Shown: piece by piece, positions 1-17,569 of the stretch
Numbering within the stretch: position 1 is the first letter of the stretch
Layout: each line of letters opens with the position of its first letter
Assembly: GCA_000934455.1 (NCBI GenBank)
Contig: KN886957.1
Coordinates: 71,106-100,173 of the forward strand
Reading direction: 5' to 3'
Source: Apostichopus parvimensis
Taxonomy: Eukaryota; Echinodermata; Holothuroidea; Aspidochirotida; Stichopodidae
Length of the DNA: 29,068 nt
Translations under genes and position numbers: made by a program
The notes under the pieces: model-generated
What the model saw: the letters and a program-made list of their open reading frames with translations, nothing else
Databases searched by the model: none
What the model was told of the DNA's origin: nothing

Positions 1-500
1 AAGATTGTGACAATGTCAAGGCATAGTTCAGGTTAATGTAGGAAATCAACAAAGAACTGTTAATCGGTCATGGTATAATCCGATGATAAAGACTGCCCTC
101 ATTCTACCTTAACAGCTGGAATCGCTCTGATTAAAAACACACTTCTAATAACTTAAGAAACATACACACTGAACCTAAACAATCATAAAGATTAAACACC
201 TGACTTCTCAAGTGCACTTCCACAATAGCAAGTACCTTCAGAGCAGCTTGGGTAATGCAAATATTTGGAATGTATGATGGACAATGTTCAGGAGGTTCTG
301 TGGATGAAAGGTGAATGTCAGGCCATATACAGTGGAATGGAATCATCACTTTTAAAAATATTGTATTATTAAAGACATTGTTGTGCCATGTCAGAGATGC
401 AATAGAAATTTAAATTAAAAAAAAAAAATTGAAAATGTTTTCTTGAAATATGACACATTTATTTATTAAATCATCATTGCATGTCTGATTTTGCTCTTAG

Positions 501-692
501 GGGAGAAAGTATCCCAACTGGATAACTTTGACATGAGCTCATTATCTAATGACTATGTAAAGGAGATTGAGGCAGACAGCTATTGGTGCACTAGCAAACT
601 GTTGGACGGTATTCAGGACAATTACACATTCGCACAACCCGGTATCCAGAAGAAGATCAACTCCTTGAAGGAGCTCATACAGAGGATAAATG
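501..692 (+). CDS. TBC1D22: TBC1D22-like exon (TBC domain, DSYWC/DGIQDNYTF segment)
   Basis: The acceptor is gctcttag before 501 and the donor is AATG|gtatgt after 692. The exon enters and leaves in phase 1 (2 nt + 63 codons + 1 nt). It encodes the strongly conserved block with WCTSKLLDGIQDNYTFAQPG followed by the IQKKI helix. The frame upstream of 501 also stays open for a few codons, but the acceptor and the family alignment place the exon start here. Confidence 0.9.
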
Positions 693-2949
693 GTATGTAC
701 TCAGCTAAGGATATTTTAAGATTCAAATAACAAGGCTTTCAACGTAACAGCTGAAATTATTTCCTGTAATACAGCTCGTGAAGTTTTGGTTCCCTGTCAA
801 TGGCAAAGGCAAATCTATGCCATAGTGAGAATGTGTGTGTGTGTGTGTAAACACAACAACTCACCATTTGCCAGCTTGCTTCAACTTCATACTTAGTATG
901 TAGATCCTCACTGGTTTTGGCTGCTTTCTTTATTGGTGGAGCTCAAAGGTCAGTTTCAAACACCAGTGGTCATAAAAATGAAAAAGTTGTTAACACACCA
1001 TTCCAGCTTTGATATATCACATACTTGATACCAGGGAATAACAAAATTTTATGTGTTAAACATTTTGGAAGGCTCTCAATTTTTTTTCTCCGTATAAAAT
1101 TTCTGGTATTCTAGTTCTGACATATTGTACTCTAGTTTACTATGTAAAACTCTAGGCAAGGAATCACAAAGCCTCTGGACTTTCTGGTTTGGTTTCAGTC
1201 ACTGCAATTCTGTTCAATGAGGACACAAATGTGTTTGATCTGATCTTCAATGTATGGAAGTAACTCGCAGGTAGTTTTGTGGTCAGTTTAATTTGATAAT
1301 TACAACAGTACTAAACTATTCACACAGCCACAGTCCCGATGCAAGGGGACTGGGATTGAGAGCAGATCAGTCGTTCGGTAGTTTGGTTTTCGCGCTCAGG
1401 TTCTTTCCTGGGCGACTTTTCTTAAAAAGTACTAAACTATTGGTTTTATTTGTACCAGTTGACTACATATGATAATTTTGGTGTTATTTTATTGCAGCAC
1501 CTTTACATAAACACCTAAGTAGCAATCAAGTGGAGTATTTACAGTTTGCATTCCGATGGATGAACAACCTTTTGATGAGGGAGTTACCCTTGGGAGGAAC
1601 AATCCGACTGTGGGATACTTACATGGTAAGCATCTGGCGGTGACCTAGCCTTATTGCATCAAAGACTTCCAATATGATCATACACGATTTGCACAGGTGT
1701 ACATAATAAAGTTGCCATGCAATTCAAGCATCTTTAACTTTAATAATTGTTACATCGCTACCGAAACTGAGGAGGGTGTTAGGTTGGTTTTGGTGAAACT
1801 CCTGCTAATTAGTCCAACTTGGTCTAATGAATTCTGTACTTGTCATGTATGAATAAATTGACTCTCTTTTTAATCTAAATGTATGCATATTTAGTGTCCA
1901 TTTATTCAAACATATTGTTCCAAGTACTTGTCCACTCTCAACCCCCCCCCCCAATCCCCCTGTGGAAAGCAAGCTACACAGTTGTCTTCAAGAGAGAAAG
2001 GACAAAAATGAAACAATATGGTATTCTTTGTGTTTTCATAACTATTCACAGAGCGAACCAGAGGGGTTTTCTGTTTTCCACTTATACGTCTGTGCTGCCT
2101 TACTAAAGAAGTATGCTGACCAGATTCTCACAGAGAAAGACTTTCAGGTGAGATATTTTGTTACTACGTTAGTAAGGATGGTAAGTTTCAAACCCTGTTA
2201 AAATACTTGTAACAATTTCAAGTGCAGTTAGTAGTGCATCATTCATGACTGCATGGTAGGACGGTATAACCATGATTCCCAAGCTGAATGATTTGTTTCA
2301 CAAGTTTTAATAAATGTGTGTGTGCTGTTTATTAATATTCAGTCAATTCTCATTCAATCATCATTCACCAGGGAGAATACATTGGGGGGGGGGGGGGGGT
2401 TAGGCCTTATTTATCAATGGTGACTAGCATAGGGAAACCACAATCACATGAAAAAGGTTGGCAAGTGGCAAACCAGGTGCTAGGGTACAGAGATGATGTT
2501 GCAGATGTATTTTCAAAAGTTCACAGTGTTCCAATTGAAATCAAATTAATTCCACTAAGAAACTGGTACTACAATGCCCTTATTAAACTAAGCAAGCAAA
2601 CACCTTTATAATTAGAGCACTATGCTGCAATCAAAGAAGGTAGAAATGGATACTTTTATCACACATCATGATGCTTAAGATATACTTTATGTTTTTCATT
2701 GGAAGCAGTTACTTGCTGTCGTACAAATACATTCATATGACTGTTCTCGATTCCGACTGTCCAGTTGTTGGTGTTCATATTATAAGTTGGGATTCTTTTT
2801 CTTTCCAGGGAATCATGCTCTTTTTGCAAAATCTCCCAACTAAACACTGGAAAAATGATGACATTAGCCTGTTGCTTGCTGAAGCCTACAGTCTCAAGTA
2901 CATGTTTGCTGATGCTCCAAAGCACCTCGGACAGCAGAAGAAGCGCTGA
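501..2949 (+). CDS. TBC1D22: TBC1D22-like Rab GTPase-activating protein, 3' part (four exons, 5' partial)
   Basis: Joined coding segments are 501-692, 1498-1625, 2052-2147 and 2809-2949, ending in TGA; they give about 185 C-terminal residues. The peptide carries hallmarks of the second half of the TBC domain of TBC1D22A/B: DSYWCTSKLLDGIQDNYTF, then FRWMNNLLMRELPL, TIRLWDTYM, EPEGFSVFHLYVCAALL and LLLAEAYSLKYMFADAP near the C-terminus. Family knowledge: these proteins are Rab GAPs, and the vertebrate members bind the Golgi adaptor ACBD3. The catalytic arginine and glutamine fingers lie earlier in the TBC domain and are outside the window. Intron phases (1, 1, 0, 0) keep one frame throughout and no break is seen. 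A/B paralog status cannot be assigned; invertebrates often have a single copy. It converges on the alpha-tubulin gene. Confidence 0.93.
832..848. repeat. short (TG)n microsatellite
   Basis: About eight uninterrupted TG units lie in the intron after the first TBC1D22-like exon. Confidence 0.9.
1307..1441. mobile_element. 107-bp insert flanked by a perfect 14-bp direct repeat
   Basis: The 14-mer AGTACTAAACTATT occurs at 1307-1320 and again, identically, at 1428-1441. It flanks 107 bp of noticeably more GC-rich sequence (1321-1427). Inside are two perfect hairpins: CAGTCCC/GGGACTG (1331-1337 with 1346-1352) and CGCTCAGG/CCTGGGCG (1393-1400 with 1407-1414, hexanucleotide loop). The insert ends in ACTTTTCTTAAAA. 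The layout resembles a retroposed small structured RNA with its target-site duplication, in an intron of the TBC1D22-like gene. I do not recognise the RNA family; U1, U2, U4, U6, Y and vault RNAs did not match from memory. Confidence 0.6.
1498..1625 (+). CDS. TBC1D22: TBC1D22-like exon (FRWMNNLLMRELPL segment)
   Basis: The acceptor is ttattgcag before 1498 and the donor is TACATG|gtaagc after 1625. The exon enters in phase 1 and leaves in phase 0. It encodes EYLQFAFRWMNNLLMRELPL and TIRLWDTYM, the helix pair of the TBC fold that precedes the EPEGF motif. Confidence 0.92.
1942..1952. repeat. C11 homopolymer
   Basis: Run of 11 C in the intron before the EPEGF exon; likely polymorphic in length. 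Confidence 0.9.
2052..2147 (+). CDS. TBC1D22: TBC1D22-like exon (EPEGF/HLYVCAA segment)
   Basis: The acceptor is attcacag before 2052 and the donor is TTTCAG|gtgaga after 2147. It is exactly 32 codons with phase 0 at both ends. It encodes SEPEGFSVFHLYVCAALLKK, a near-diagnostic stretch of TBC1D22 proteins. Confidence 0.93.
2384..2399. repeat. G16 homopolymer
   Basis: Run of 16 G in the last TBC1D22-like intron. Length is likely to vary between alleles and to be error-prone in assembly. Confidence 0.9.
2809..2949 (+). CDS. TBC1D22: TBC1D22-like terminal coding exon
   Basis: The acceptor is tctttccag before 2809; there are 46 codons and a TGA at 2947-2949. It encodes LQNLPTKHW, LLLAEAYSLKYMFADAP and a short Lys/Arg/Gln-rich end. 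This matches the C-terminal end of TBC1D22 proteins, which stop shortly after the FADAP motif. Confidence 0.92.
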   Translation, partial: GIMLFLQNLPTKHWKNDDISLLLAEAYSLKYMFADAPKHLGQQKKR

Positions 2950-4820
2950 TCATTGAAGGTTTTCTTTTCTCCTAACAGAAAAACGACCCTCAAGTAAGAC
3001 CTACCGTCCTAGATAAAGTAATGTCTCGCCAATGGGTAACACAGTAGATGGATTGCCTTCCTGTGTTATGCACTTATGTATTACTATTTTCTGGAATTGA
3101 GAGTACAAATGCACATTACATAGCTATTACAGGTTGGAAACAGGGATACTGATATGAAGGCCCATTTTACAACTCTTTTCTTTTCAAAAGGTGGGACATA
3201 CTTTAGTTTCAGCTAGGTATCAAAATATGTTTATAATAATTAATGTGTTTGAATTTCTATGTAAGAAGAGCAAATAAGACCTATCCTGTGATGTTAGAAA
3301 TATTTTATTCTCATTTCAAGGTTTAGAAAAGTGTCAATCTATATTATGTTAAGAGTAGAATGAAGAGCACTCTTTGCCCAAACTCTTGCTTTCTGAACGG
3401 TAACTTGAGAGATAACTGTAGAAGACCTTGTCCAAATATGACTTCAATACCAAATTCAATCAGTATTGTTAATATCCTGAAATGCAGTTGATTTGTAAAT
3501 AACAAATTCAATAACTACTGTAAATTGTAAGAAAGACATCAATGTTTTATAAATGATAAGAGTGATGGTAAGGAAAAATTGCAGTTATAAAAAAAAAAAT
3601 TCCCTACTGTAGGTATATAAGAGGCTGCAGCTGCAGGTGCCCATCAGCAAAATATCATATTTTGGTTGTGAAAGCAAATTTTTTGTTGCAGCTACCTGTT
3701 GAGTGGACAAATCTTGCTGGCATTGTTACAAAGAGAGGGGCTACTATAAACTTAAACTGGCAATTAAAATTGTCTACGGCAATTTTCTCAAGTCCAAAAA
3801 GAAGTTGCCCCACAATCTGCGACATATTTTGAAGGAGCACTGCAGTTAACATAGATAGTTGTTCACTGGTTGCATGATTAATAGCTATAACGTAAGTCCT
3901 TGTCTTGCTTAAAGCTACTGTTCGTGTTTGTAAACACCTCACCTGTCATACAAAATGTATTGTAAGCTACGTGCATTGGTGTCATAATGCATGCTCAATA
4001 CCTAGATTTTCAAACAAAATGTCAGTACTCTTGACGACCTATGCCTTCTTTGCATCCATATAGGAATCAGGTATGAGAAAGAAAAAAAATCAACATTTCA
4101 CACCAATTGCCACCTTATGGCACTATTTTCCAAGGAGAAAAATTCTTGTTAGCTGTTGCACAGAATATGATATTTTTTACAAAAGGGAGAAATAAGTGAC
4201 CCTGGTGTGAACATGGAAATGTTGTGTAACCTTACCATTGAAATGTGGCATCTTTATTTGATGCACTGTGTCAAGAGTCCACCCAGATTTTCTGCAGCAA
4301 TGATAAATAGACATTTACTATGTTAATTTGCCATCAAAACTCATTTATCTTTACTTTATTTTTTTCTCTTTTGTTGATCAAGAAACCTATACAATTTTCA
4401 CACATCAAATATTGCACATTCCTAAACCTTGAATTTTATTCAAACTATGGTACACTATGTATGCAACTTTTAGTAAAACCTGTAAAATAAGGGAACTCTG
4501 CTATTGTATTGTAAAACTGAATGATAGTAGCAGTTTGGTGGGGGAAATCACTTTAATTTTGAATTGATTTCTTTCTTTGTAGCTTGTTATAGTATTTCTT
4601 TTGAATATTCAGATAAGGGAGCCTCAGTTTTATGTTACTGAATTGACAAATTATAATTTTGGCTTGCAGAGATATGCACATATCTGGTTTATTAAATAAA
4701 AGTTAGAGTAATTGAAAATTTTCAGATTTCTTTCAGTACCAATGGCTCTTACTCCTAGATCTTCATATTTAATATTTTGTGACAACTCTGTCCAGAAAAG
4801 GGATCATCATTGTGTATTAA
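2950..4820. other. 3' UTR and spacer after the TBC1D22-like gene
   Basis: AT-rich sequence with no ORF that resembles a protein and no recognised RNA gene. Part of it is probably the TBC1D22-like 3' UTR. Confidence 0.5.
4695..4700 (+). terminator. candidate poly(A) signal for the TBC1D22-like gene
   Basis: AATAAA on the plus strand about 1.75 kb after the stop codon; it would imply a long 3' UTR. It is a possible signal only; another AATAAA lies near 6115. Confidence 0.25.
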
Positions 4821-4824
4821 TATA

Positions 4825-5200
4825 CAAATAATGAATGGTTATGAGTGCAATAGTGCAAATATTTCATGAGTTGAAAGATGGAATGTTCCATTCAACGAGG
4901 CGCAGCCGAGTTGAATGGAACAAATTACATCTTTCAACGAATGAAATATTTGCACTATTGCACGAATGGAAACCATTCATTATTTGTTTTATACAACCCA
5001 TTCAAATTTGGATATATTTGGATGTAAAATGCACTCATGCAACAGATTGTTCTCTTACCATTGAAAAAAGTGCTATGATCCAAAAAGTATATTGCACGGT
5101 TCTATTTCATAGCGTGCAATAGTGCGGATATTGCACGCAATCGACGAGCAATTGACCAATCAAATGGCCGGAATATAATTAGGTGTTGTATAATATACTT
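4825..5200. mobile_element. foldback (MITE-like) non-autonomous element
   Basis: A long inverted repeat is centred near 4903. Its perfect paired blocks are 4825-4840 with 4971-4986 (16 bp), 4845-4867 with 4941-4963 (23 bp), 4870-4880 with 4928-4938 (11 bp) and 4886-4896 with 4910-4920 (11 bp). The apex is a GC-rich loop reading GAGGCGCAGCCGA. Downstream (5093-5150) are further copies of the GTGCAATAGTGC/TTGCAC motif. There is no transposase; it is most like a non-autonomous DNA transposon or MITE. The outer boundary at about 5200 is a guess; the hairpin 4825-4986 is certain. Confidence 0.7.
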
Positions 5201-5209
5201 TAATGAATA

Positions 5210-7871
5210 ATTGTGCTCCATAGTACTTAATTATTTACTCTAAGGGTGCACTAGATATGTTTACACTTAATATAATTTTGTGGTAAATTTTCGCCCATGT
5301 GGAGATTCAAACTGCTCATGTATATGTATATTCCCGTAGTTTCAATTAAACTAGCAGAGCTACATATTCAATTTGCTATCTCCAGAGTGGCACACGAACC
5401 TATTGCTGCATTATTAAGGGTAGACAACCTCTCAAAGGTGTTTTACAAGTTGACAGCCAGGCCAGTAACCTTTGGCTAATGTCAACATGAGATAGTGTGT
5501 TGGTAAAGCAGAGGAGCTTCCATACCTTATTTTAGCAAGAGATTAATCTGCTTTGCTTTTCTCGACAGTAAAGTTGCAAGACGCGTCTGGTAAGCCCATA
5601 AGCACACTACTTAATCTCATGTAAGAAACCTTTTTCTCCAAATTTTGCATAAGACATTTGGCACATTCATTAATATCCTATTCCAGCTGAATTTATGCTT
5701 TTTGTTTCAAAGCATGTCATAATTCTGTAGAAGTGTTTAGCTACCATTTGTTAAAGAAACTGTTAACTTGGTTTACATTTCTAGACAGCAAGTCAACCAT
5801 CTCGTCTTTAGTTTGGTTGAATTTTCAGTACCAATATTCATTTTGATTGGATTAGAAAATGATAGAGAATGTTATGGAACTGGACATAACATGCAGTTCT
5901 TTTTTTCTCAGTTGTAACATTTAAATTAAAAAGCAGATTTACAGAGTATGAAGTTAGAAGTAGAATTGGATTCATTCTGAAAAAATCAAGCTGCCCACGA
6001 GTGGAGTACGATTTTTATCTGTACACAAGATATTTATGGATTAGAGTAAATATGTAGTCTGAGTATGATCATGTTTAAATTCAGCTCATATTGTACATAG
6101 CAAGGAAAATATGTAATAAACAACAAATTTGGTAAAGTCTGTCTTCTGAATTTTTTGTTGTTGTGTGGCTCAACTGGTTTGTAATGAATCGTGTAACAGT
6201 ATCTCTATTTAAACCTTATCAGGCAACTGCTTCTCCCATGGGCTAAAGGTGTACACACAGCCAGATTTTACTAATGCTTTTTGTTACGTTTGCAACATAT
6301 TTGAAAGGAAAACATAGATAGCATGATGTATTACCTTTGAGATCTGTTCCATCATACAACAAGAATCATTAAGTCTAGGTCTGCAACACTCTCATAAGAG
6401 AAGTACAGGGAAATAATTTCTGTTATTACTACCAAAATCAAATTTTAACGGCCATCCAAATATCTGTTCTAACAACTTTGGAGGTCATCTGGCTAGTTAT
6501 TAAACATGAAATCCAGATTTCATTGCAACTAAATACCTACAAATATCTTAAATAGGAATCACCCTCCAACAGCTTGAAGATACTGAAATAAAATTTAGTG
6601 GTAGGCTAAGATCCACCTACAGGGGTGTTTTACTGGCCCTAAACTGGTGTTCTATTCACCAAACCTACATATCTCCTACAGGATACAAATTGGTTGGCTT
6701 TATTTTGCTACATTTTTTCAGACAAAACCCAATTTGCAGTTTCTGCAATGAAAAGGAAAGGCCCATTTTGAGGGACCTAACAAACTTTGCCCTGCTATGC
6801 CCAGTCTACACCGCACATTGCATTCAAGATAGAACTCACCATTGTTATTAACTGTTTAACAGTTGTTTACACTTTTACTTTGTATTTTCAACATGGTCTG
6901 GTTCTTCATATTAACCAAATGGAATATGTTCATGTAACTTCATAGAAGCAATAAGATGCATTAACCTGAATTGTAAGGTTGAAGTTCATAAGAGACCATT
7001 TTATAAATAGTCTGTTGGTTTCATTTGTCTGTAAGGCACAAGATATACCTTATAGTTCCTTTTGGGAAATGCAGTGATAGAATGTGGGCACAACACATTT
7101 CTTTATGTAAATTTACCAAATTAATATAGTTGTGTATGATAAAATTTAATAGACACTCAAATATGTTGCCAATGGAAGTAGGAAAGTTGACACAATACTC
7201 TTTAAATAAAGTAAGCTAGAACAGGTTTCACTACTAAGCCCGCAAGAACAAGCTTGAGCAATCTATGTACATAGAAATATGTTTTTAGAGATTTACTCTC
7301 CAGACTAACAGCAACTCGTATCTTTTAGTCAAGTTTATAAAGCTGTGGTAAGAGGTATCAACTTCCAGGAAGGTCATGACACCCACTTTTTGTCGTTTGC
7401 AGTTATTTGAGAAAGCCAGTTTCATTGTCTTGAAAGATGTAGAAACACAAGTTCATATATGTAGTGTATCTCATGACTGTTGCAAATTTATGCAACTAGT
7501 CAAAGGGATGAATTTTTAAAGGTTGATCTGTAAATACTCCAACTTTCAGACCTACTGGAAGAAATATCTTCCCAAGGTTTGGTCTTCATATATTACTGGA
7601 TTTTCTGTTAAGGTTACCAGTTGGCTTGTCCAACAAGATTGTTTTATTGGAAAGCCTTGCTGAGTGCGTTACATTGTATAAATCATCTGGCTGTCACTGT
7701 TCCAAAGGATACTTTTGGTTGTGCAACAGAAATAAGTAACTATGGACAAATAATAAGAATCAAATGTCTTCTGTGAACGGGCACACAGATGTGCTCAACG
7801 AATGAAGTTAATGATGAAACAATTGAAAAAATACTGCTGTAGCCACTCATTCATGTTACTGTGTTGACAAA
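5210..7871. other. convergent intergenic spacer, nothing recognised
   Basis: Low-GC sequence between the 3' ends of the TBC1D22-like and alpha-tubulin genes. I saw no conserved ORF, tRNA or rRNA fragment. An AATAAA near 6115-6120 could be an alternative plus-strand poly(A) signal. Confidence 0.5.
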
Positions 7872-7877
7872 TTTATT
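7872..7877 (-). terminator. alpha-tubulin poly(A) signal
   Basis: TTTATT on the plus strand reads AATAAA on the minus strand, about 106 nt after the alpha-tubulin stop codon. The spacing suits a short tubulin 3' UTR. Confidence 0.65.
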
Positions 7878-7982
7878 CAGATCCAACGATATTTTAAAAT
7901 TCATGAATTGTTCTAAAATGTTGATGTTAAAATTGACAAGTATGTTGAATAAGTTTTGTTTGAAATTTCAAGGTGTACAACA

Positions 7983-13771
<5,789 letters not shown>

Positions 13772-13962
13772 TTTGACGACGAGGAAGACTAACCGGTCGT
13801 TGTTTTTAAGTAAGTCTGTGTATTTAGAACGTCGACGACTGCTGCTAAGTAGCTTGCCAACTGTTGAATAAAGCAGATCATGGATCTTATGCCCAAAAGA
13901 CGCATGGATATCCTCTCTTCGAGATCGTTGCCACAGTGATATTTGTATATCTGTTCTTGTAG

Positions 13963-14043
13963 CCAATCGGTTTGCGAGAATCGTCAGCACAAGAACATAT
14001 TAACCAATGAAAAGTAAGCGCGCCACATCATACCCTGACCAAT
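13963..14043 (-). promoter_or_regulatory. triple CCAAT-box cluster, probable alpha-tubulin promoter
   Basis: CCAAT occurs at 13963-13967, 14004-14008 and 14039-14043, spaced 41 and 35 bases, all in one orientation (ATTGG when read along the tubulin strand). They lie about 190-270 bases upstream of the start codon. Repeated, spaced CCAAT boxes are typical NF-Y targets, which act in either orientation. No convincing TATA box was seen. Promoter function is inferred. Confidence 0.5.
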
Positions 14044-14049
14044 CAAAAG

Positions 14050-16295
14050 TTACCAGAAATCAAAACTGGATCTAACTGGTTTTTGTAGAATCTGGCACGC
14101 GACTTGAAGCAATATGGCATATACAATGACATGTGACAGAGCCGTGTACAGACGGCCCTAGTAGTAGTAAAACATATCCAAGACTAGACTAGCCCAGAGC
14201 TCTCGGGAAGACTTGCTAACCTACGTATACGTATCACCGCCCAAAGTTATACAAGGCGGCGTGGAATATAATCTGTTAGGCATGCACAGCTCGCGCGCTC
14301 GAACAGTACCAAAATGTTTGTATTCGTACGTACGTGTGCTTTCTAGTACTGAGTTTAGACAAAAAACAAAAATATACTTTAGTGGGTATATAGTATTTCG
14401 TATATCCCTGATGCAATTGGTTCTCCTCTAACCTAATGTGCACCCACACATATAATGCATGAAGTGACTATATTAACAATGGCCCATTCATAATAAATTT
14501 ATCCACATGTAAACTGAGGCTAATAATAGCTTTACATAGATCAGATAACATTCAGACCATAAATAAACCATAGGCTAAAACACTGGGCGAAATGGGTTGT
14601 CCGTGCATGACTGCCTATGTTAACGTATACCCTTGAAACGTAAGATGCGGAGAATAAACAACTTTTACTGAGCTGACATAGTTTTGTGTGCAACAGTGAT
14701 CTTCATGTTACTATTTAGAAAGCTTGACTTACAGGATTGTAATCAAGGTCCGTCTTGATACATTGAATTGATGTATTCAATGATATCGTTAGTTTTCGTA
14801 GATGCGGTCTGGTTGACCCGTATTATTGACCAAGACCGATTGGAAAGCTCAGTATACGCCAACCCCGAAATGTGTATATTAGTTACGTGATGCCACACAT
14901 TCAAGTCATATTCCATATAAATACATAAAACGAGCATCTCAAGTTGGAAAGGGAAGAATGATTTCAAACCACCAGATCAAAGTGTCTAGCATGTTTTGGG
15001 AAAATGGTTCTGGCCATGGTAGCATTCTAGCAGTTTTGACAGCACTAGTTAGATACTGCCGATCAATATGTGAGTTTTTCAAACTGCGGATATATTATAA
15101 TCAGGAATAAACCCACGTTCAGCTACATTGCAACTCCGATAACAAACTTTTGATAGATAATCGACAACTGTAATCAGTCGCAAGTCGTGCACGTATCTAC
15201 AACGAACTCCCTGCTACAACACAACCAGTCTCATGTTACGGTGAATCAAAGTCTCAATTAAATGGAATGTCAATCTTACACTGGAAAGTGGATCAACAGA
15301 CCGATAATTGAGAAAGGTCAGAGGTTGTGAAGGTTGTGAATTACCCTCAACTGAAGATATCATAACATGTTTTGACCAACTGATAAAAGAGAAACTTGGC
15401 CAAAATATTAGGTTTTGACATTATTACCTTTGTCCACCACAATGACATTTGACCTCCACTAAAATCAATAAGGTATTTTATAGTGTAGCATCCTCATACC
15501 ACGTTTAAGATCCATCCAAGTACACATATATGGGACATGTCTACAACTTATGACATACACATGCAGTGAATGAAAAAAAAATCAGCTGTTGCCTGTATGT
15601 GCTGTGAAGGACAGCACATTCACCAACATTGGTGTTAAATAGGTTGGTTAATGTTATGCAAACTATGACAAAATACAGAATAAGTGAAACATGAAAATAG
15701 TCCAGGTTATTGCCCTATGTAATTCACTTCAATAAAATCAATGTTCATGCATTTCAATTGAGTAATTCTAAGAAATTATCCCCATTACTATATATACCTG
15801 GTAAAACTTATAATCGATGGAAAGGTACAAATATAGCACAATGATTATGCAAACTAACAGCAATACAGTTGTAAGGGGGCAGGTGCCTTGCTAACAGGAA
15901 TAAGGTGTATCAAATGTTATCAATTACAATGAAAAGTAATTTGGGTTTATGGCATATCATGGGGAGCCAAATGTGATATTATTATTTATCACTTTTTCCT
16001 GCTTTAATTATAACATATATCACAACTATCCCTGAGCTCCAAATGCGAAGTACAAAAAGTTGCAATGAAATATCTGTATTGGTGGATGGTAGGAGAAGGA
16101 CAGGGGGAGGGTGAAGGGAAGGAGGGTTAGGAGGATGATGCCTTCTAAGCTCCCTCTGGACTTGCTGTGTATAAAACAGTCTAGTCTCATGAGATTACTT
16201 ATTACGAAAATTGAAAGACACAGCTTCGAATGAGTTCAGAATAGAGTTTAAATGTGGTACTTCACTAATGATTATGGATGGGGTAGACACCAAAT
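14050..16295. other. intergenic spacer upstream of alpha-tubulin
   Basis: No recognisable gene. A minus-strand reading frame at 14743-14967 is followed by a donor-like GTAAGT near 14733, but the peptide resembles nothing I know. A G-rich stretch at 16103-16126 fits a loose G-quadruplex pattern. Confidence 0.45.
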
Positions 16296-17310
16296 ATAAT
16301 GTTACACATCAAACAGCAGTTATTACTAATACTCAGCTAATAATATGCCACAGCTGTCCATAGCTAAAATATTTCCTGAACTGTTGGACAGTATTAAAAG
16401 AAAAATGTACAATATAAAATAGAAACTATTGACACTTGCATAAATATATAGCAGGTGGTTAGACATGCATCACTGAAAAGAAACACAACTGTACAAGAGT
16501 ACTAAACATTGAAGTTGCCAAAATATAGAAAGATCCATCACCCACAAAATATATACTACATAGGAAATAAGCATAAATATGAACAGAAAGTAGAATAACT
16601 ATGATAGACACATATAGAAAAAGAGTTGCTATGGTAACACTATCCATAATTATTACAACAGAAAGACTTCTGCTACAAGAGCAACTATTCTGTATTGAAT
16701 GGAATGTACAAGATGCTGTAAGACTTCAGCTTAGGCTACGGTAGGAGGAAGATTTGAAAAGTCTCCAGTGAAAATGCAGATTGGATTTCCAGTTTAAAGA
16801 ACTAAATTGTTTCCTGTTTCTTTCGTTCTTATTGAATTGAGACAAGAATCTGAGTTTAAATTCAATTGCCAGATACACAATTGAGATAAAATTGAAAATT
16901 CCTTGAGCACTTATATAAAGAATGAAAGAAAGACATCTACTCTATGACCGGTAGAACAACAAATCATCTAGCAGACACTGACAATGTGTTGTCACATAGC
17001 ATAGCAAAATGGCTACATCACAGTGTTACTTGAAATGTTATTTTCATTATTGCTTATTTAGCCTCATATTTTACATGGGCTCACTTAACTATGTTTCTGT
17101 TTGACATGGCTAATGCTCTGTACGTCTCTACATCTTGCCTCCTAAGCATGATATCCAACCTAAAAGATTTGACAAAAGTTGCATGATAAATTTGTACAAT
17201 TTAACCAAAAGGTCACAAAACTTAGTGTGACATTGACACAGCCATTGCATATATGAATGGCACAGTATCAGAGGCATTGCATTAGGCAGTTAAAAGAACC
17301 AGGCACCCCT
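16296..17310. repeat. first copy of ~1-kb duplicated block (left of gap)
   Basis: Matches 17570-18586 nearly throughout, with scattered substitutions and single-base indels, roughly 2% by eye. Examples: CTGTCCATAGC against CTGTCAATAGC, and TTGGACAG against TTGACAG. The copy stops exactly at the first N. It is non-coding as far as I can see. Confidence 0.95.
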
Positions 17311-17360
17311 NNNNNNNNNNNNNNNNNNNNNNNNNNNNNNNNNNNNNNNNNNNNNNNNNN
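17311..17360. other. 50-base assembly gap (N)
   Basis: Fifty consecutive N, a placeholder size; the true gap length is unknown and could be negative (overlap). Confidence 1.
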
Positions 17361-17569
17361 GCCTGTAACTGCAAAATGGTGATAAACTGTAAATCCTCGT
17401 GCTCATACATTTAATTTTAAACCAGAAAACGAAAAGGTTTAGACTAGTCTACCATTGCTATTCCTCTCGATTTTTTTAATTCCAATCATATGATTTAGCG
17501 GATGTTCGGAAACACTTTTTGGCTCACCTTTGGGGGGGGGGGGCATGGCCCCCCTTGGATCCGCCAGTG
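17361..17569. mobile_element. probable transposon-end fragment at contig start
   Basis: Between the gap and the second copy of the duplicated block lies 209 bp absent from the left flank of the first copy. It includes G12, then GGCATGGCCCCCCTTGGAT and CCGCCAGTG. I recognise this kind of short GC-rich GGATCCGCCA(C/G)TG end from repeats in many invertebrate genomes, but cannot name the family. The join to the duplicated block is at about 17570. Confidence 0.4.

Noticed and set aside
3655..3942. 95-residue minus-strand ORF between the TBC1D22-like and tubulin genes
   Set aside because: No family resemblance and no supporting signals; AT-rich spacer.
14743..14967. Minus-strand 74-residue ORF followed by a GTAAGT donor, considered as an upstream exon of alpha-tubulin
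   Set aside because: The tubulin coding sequence is complete without it, the peptide matches nothing known to me, and no acceptor-donor pairing could be demonstrated.
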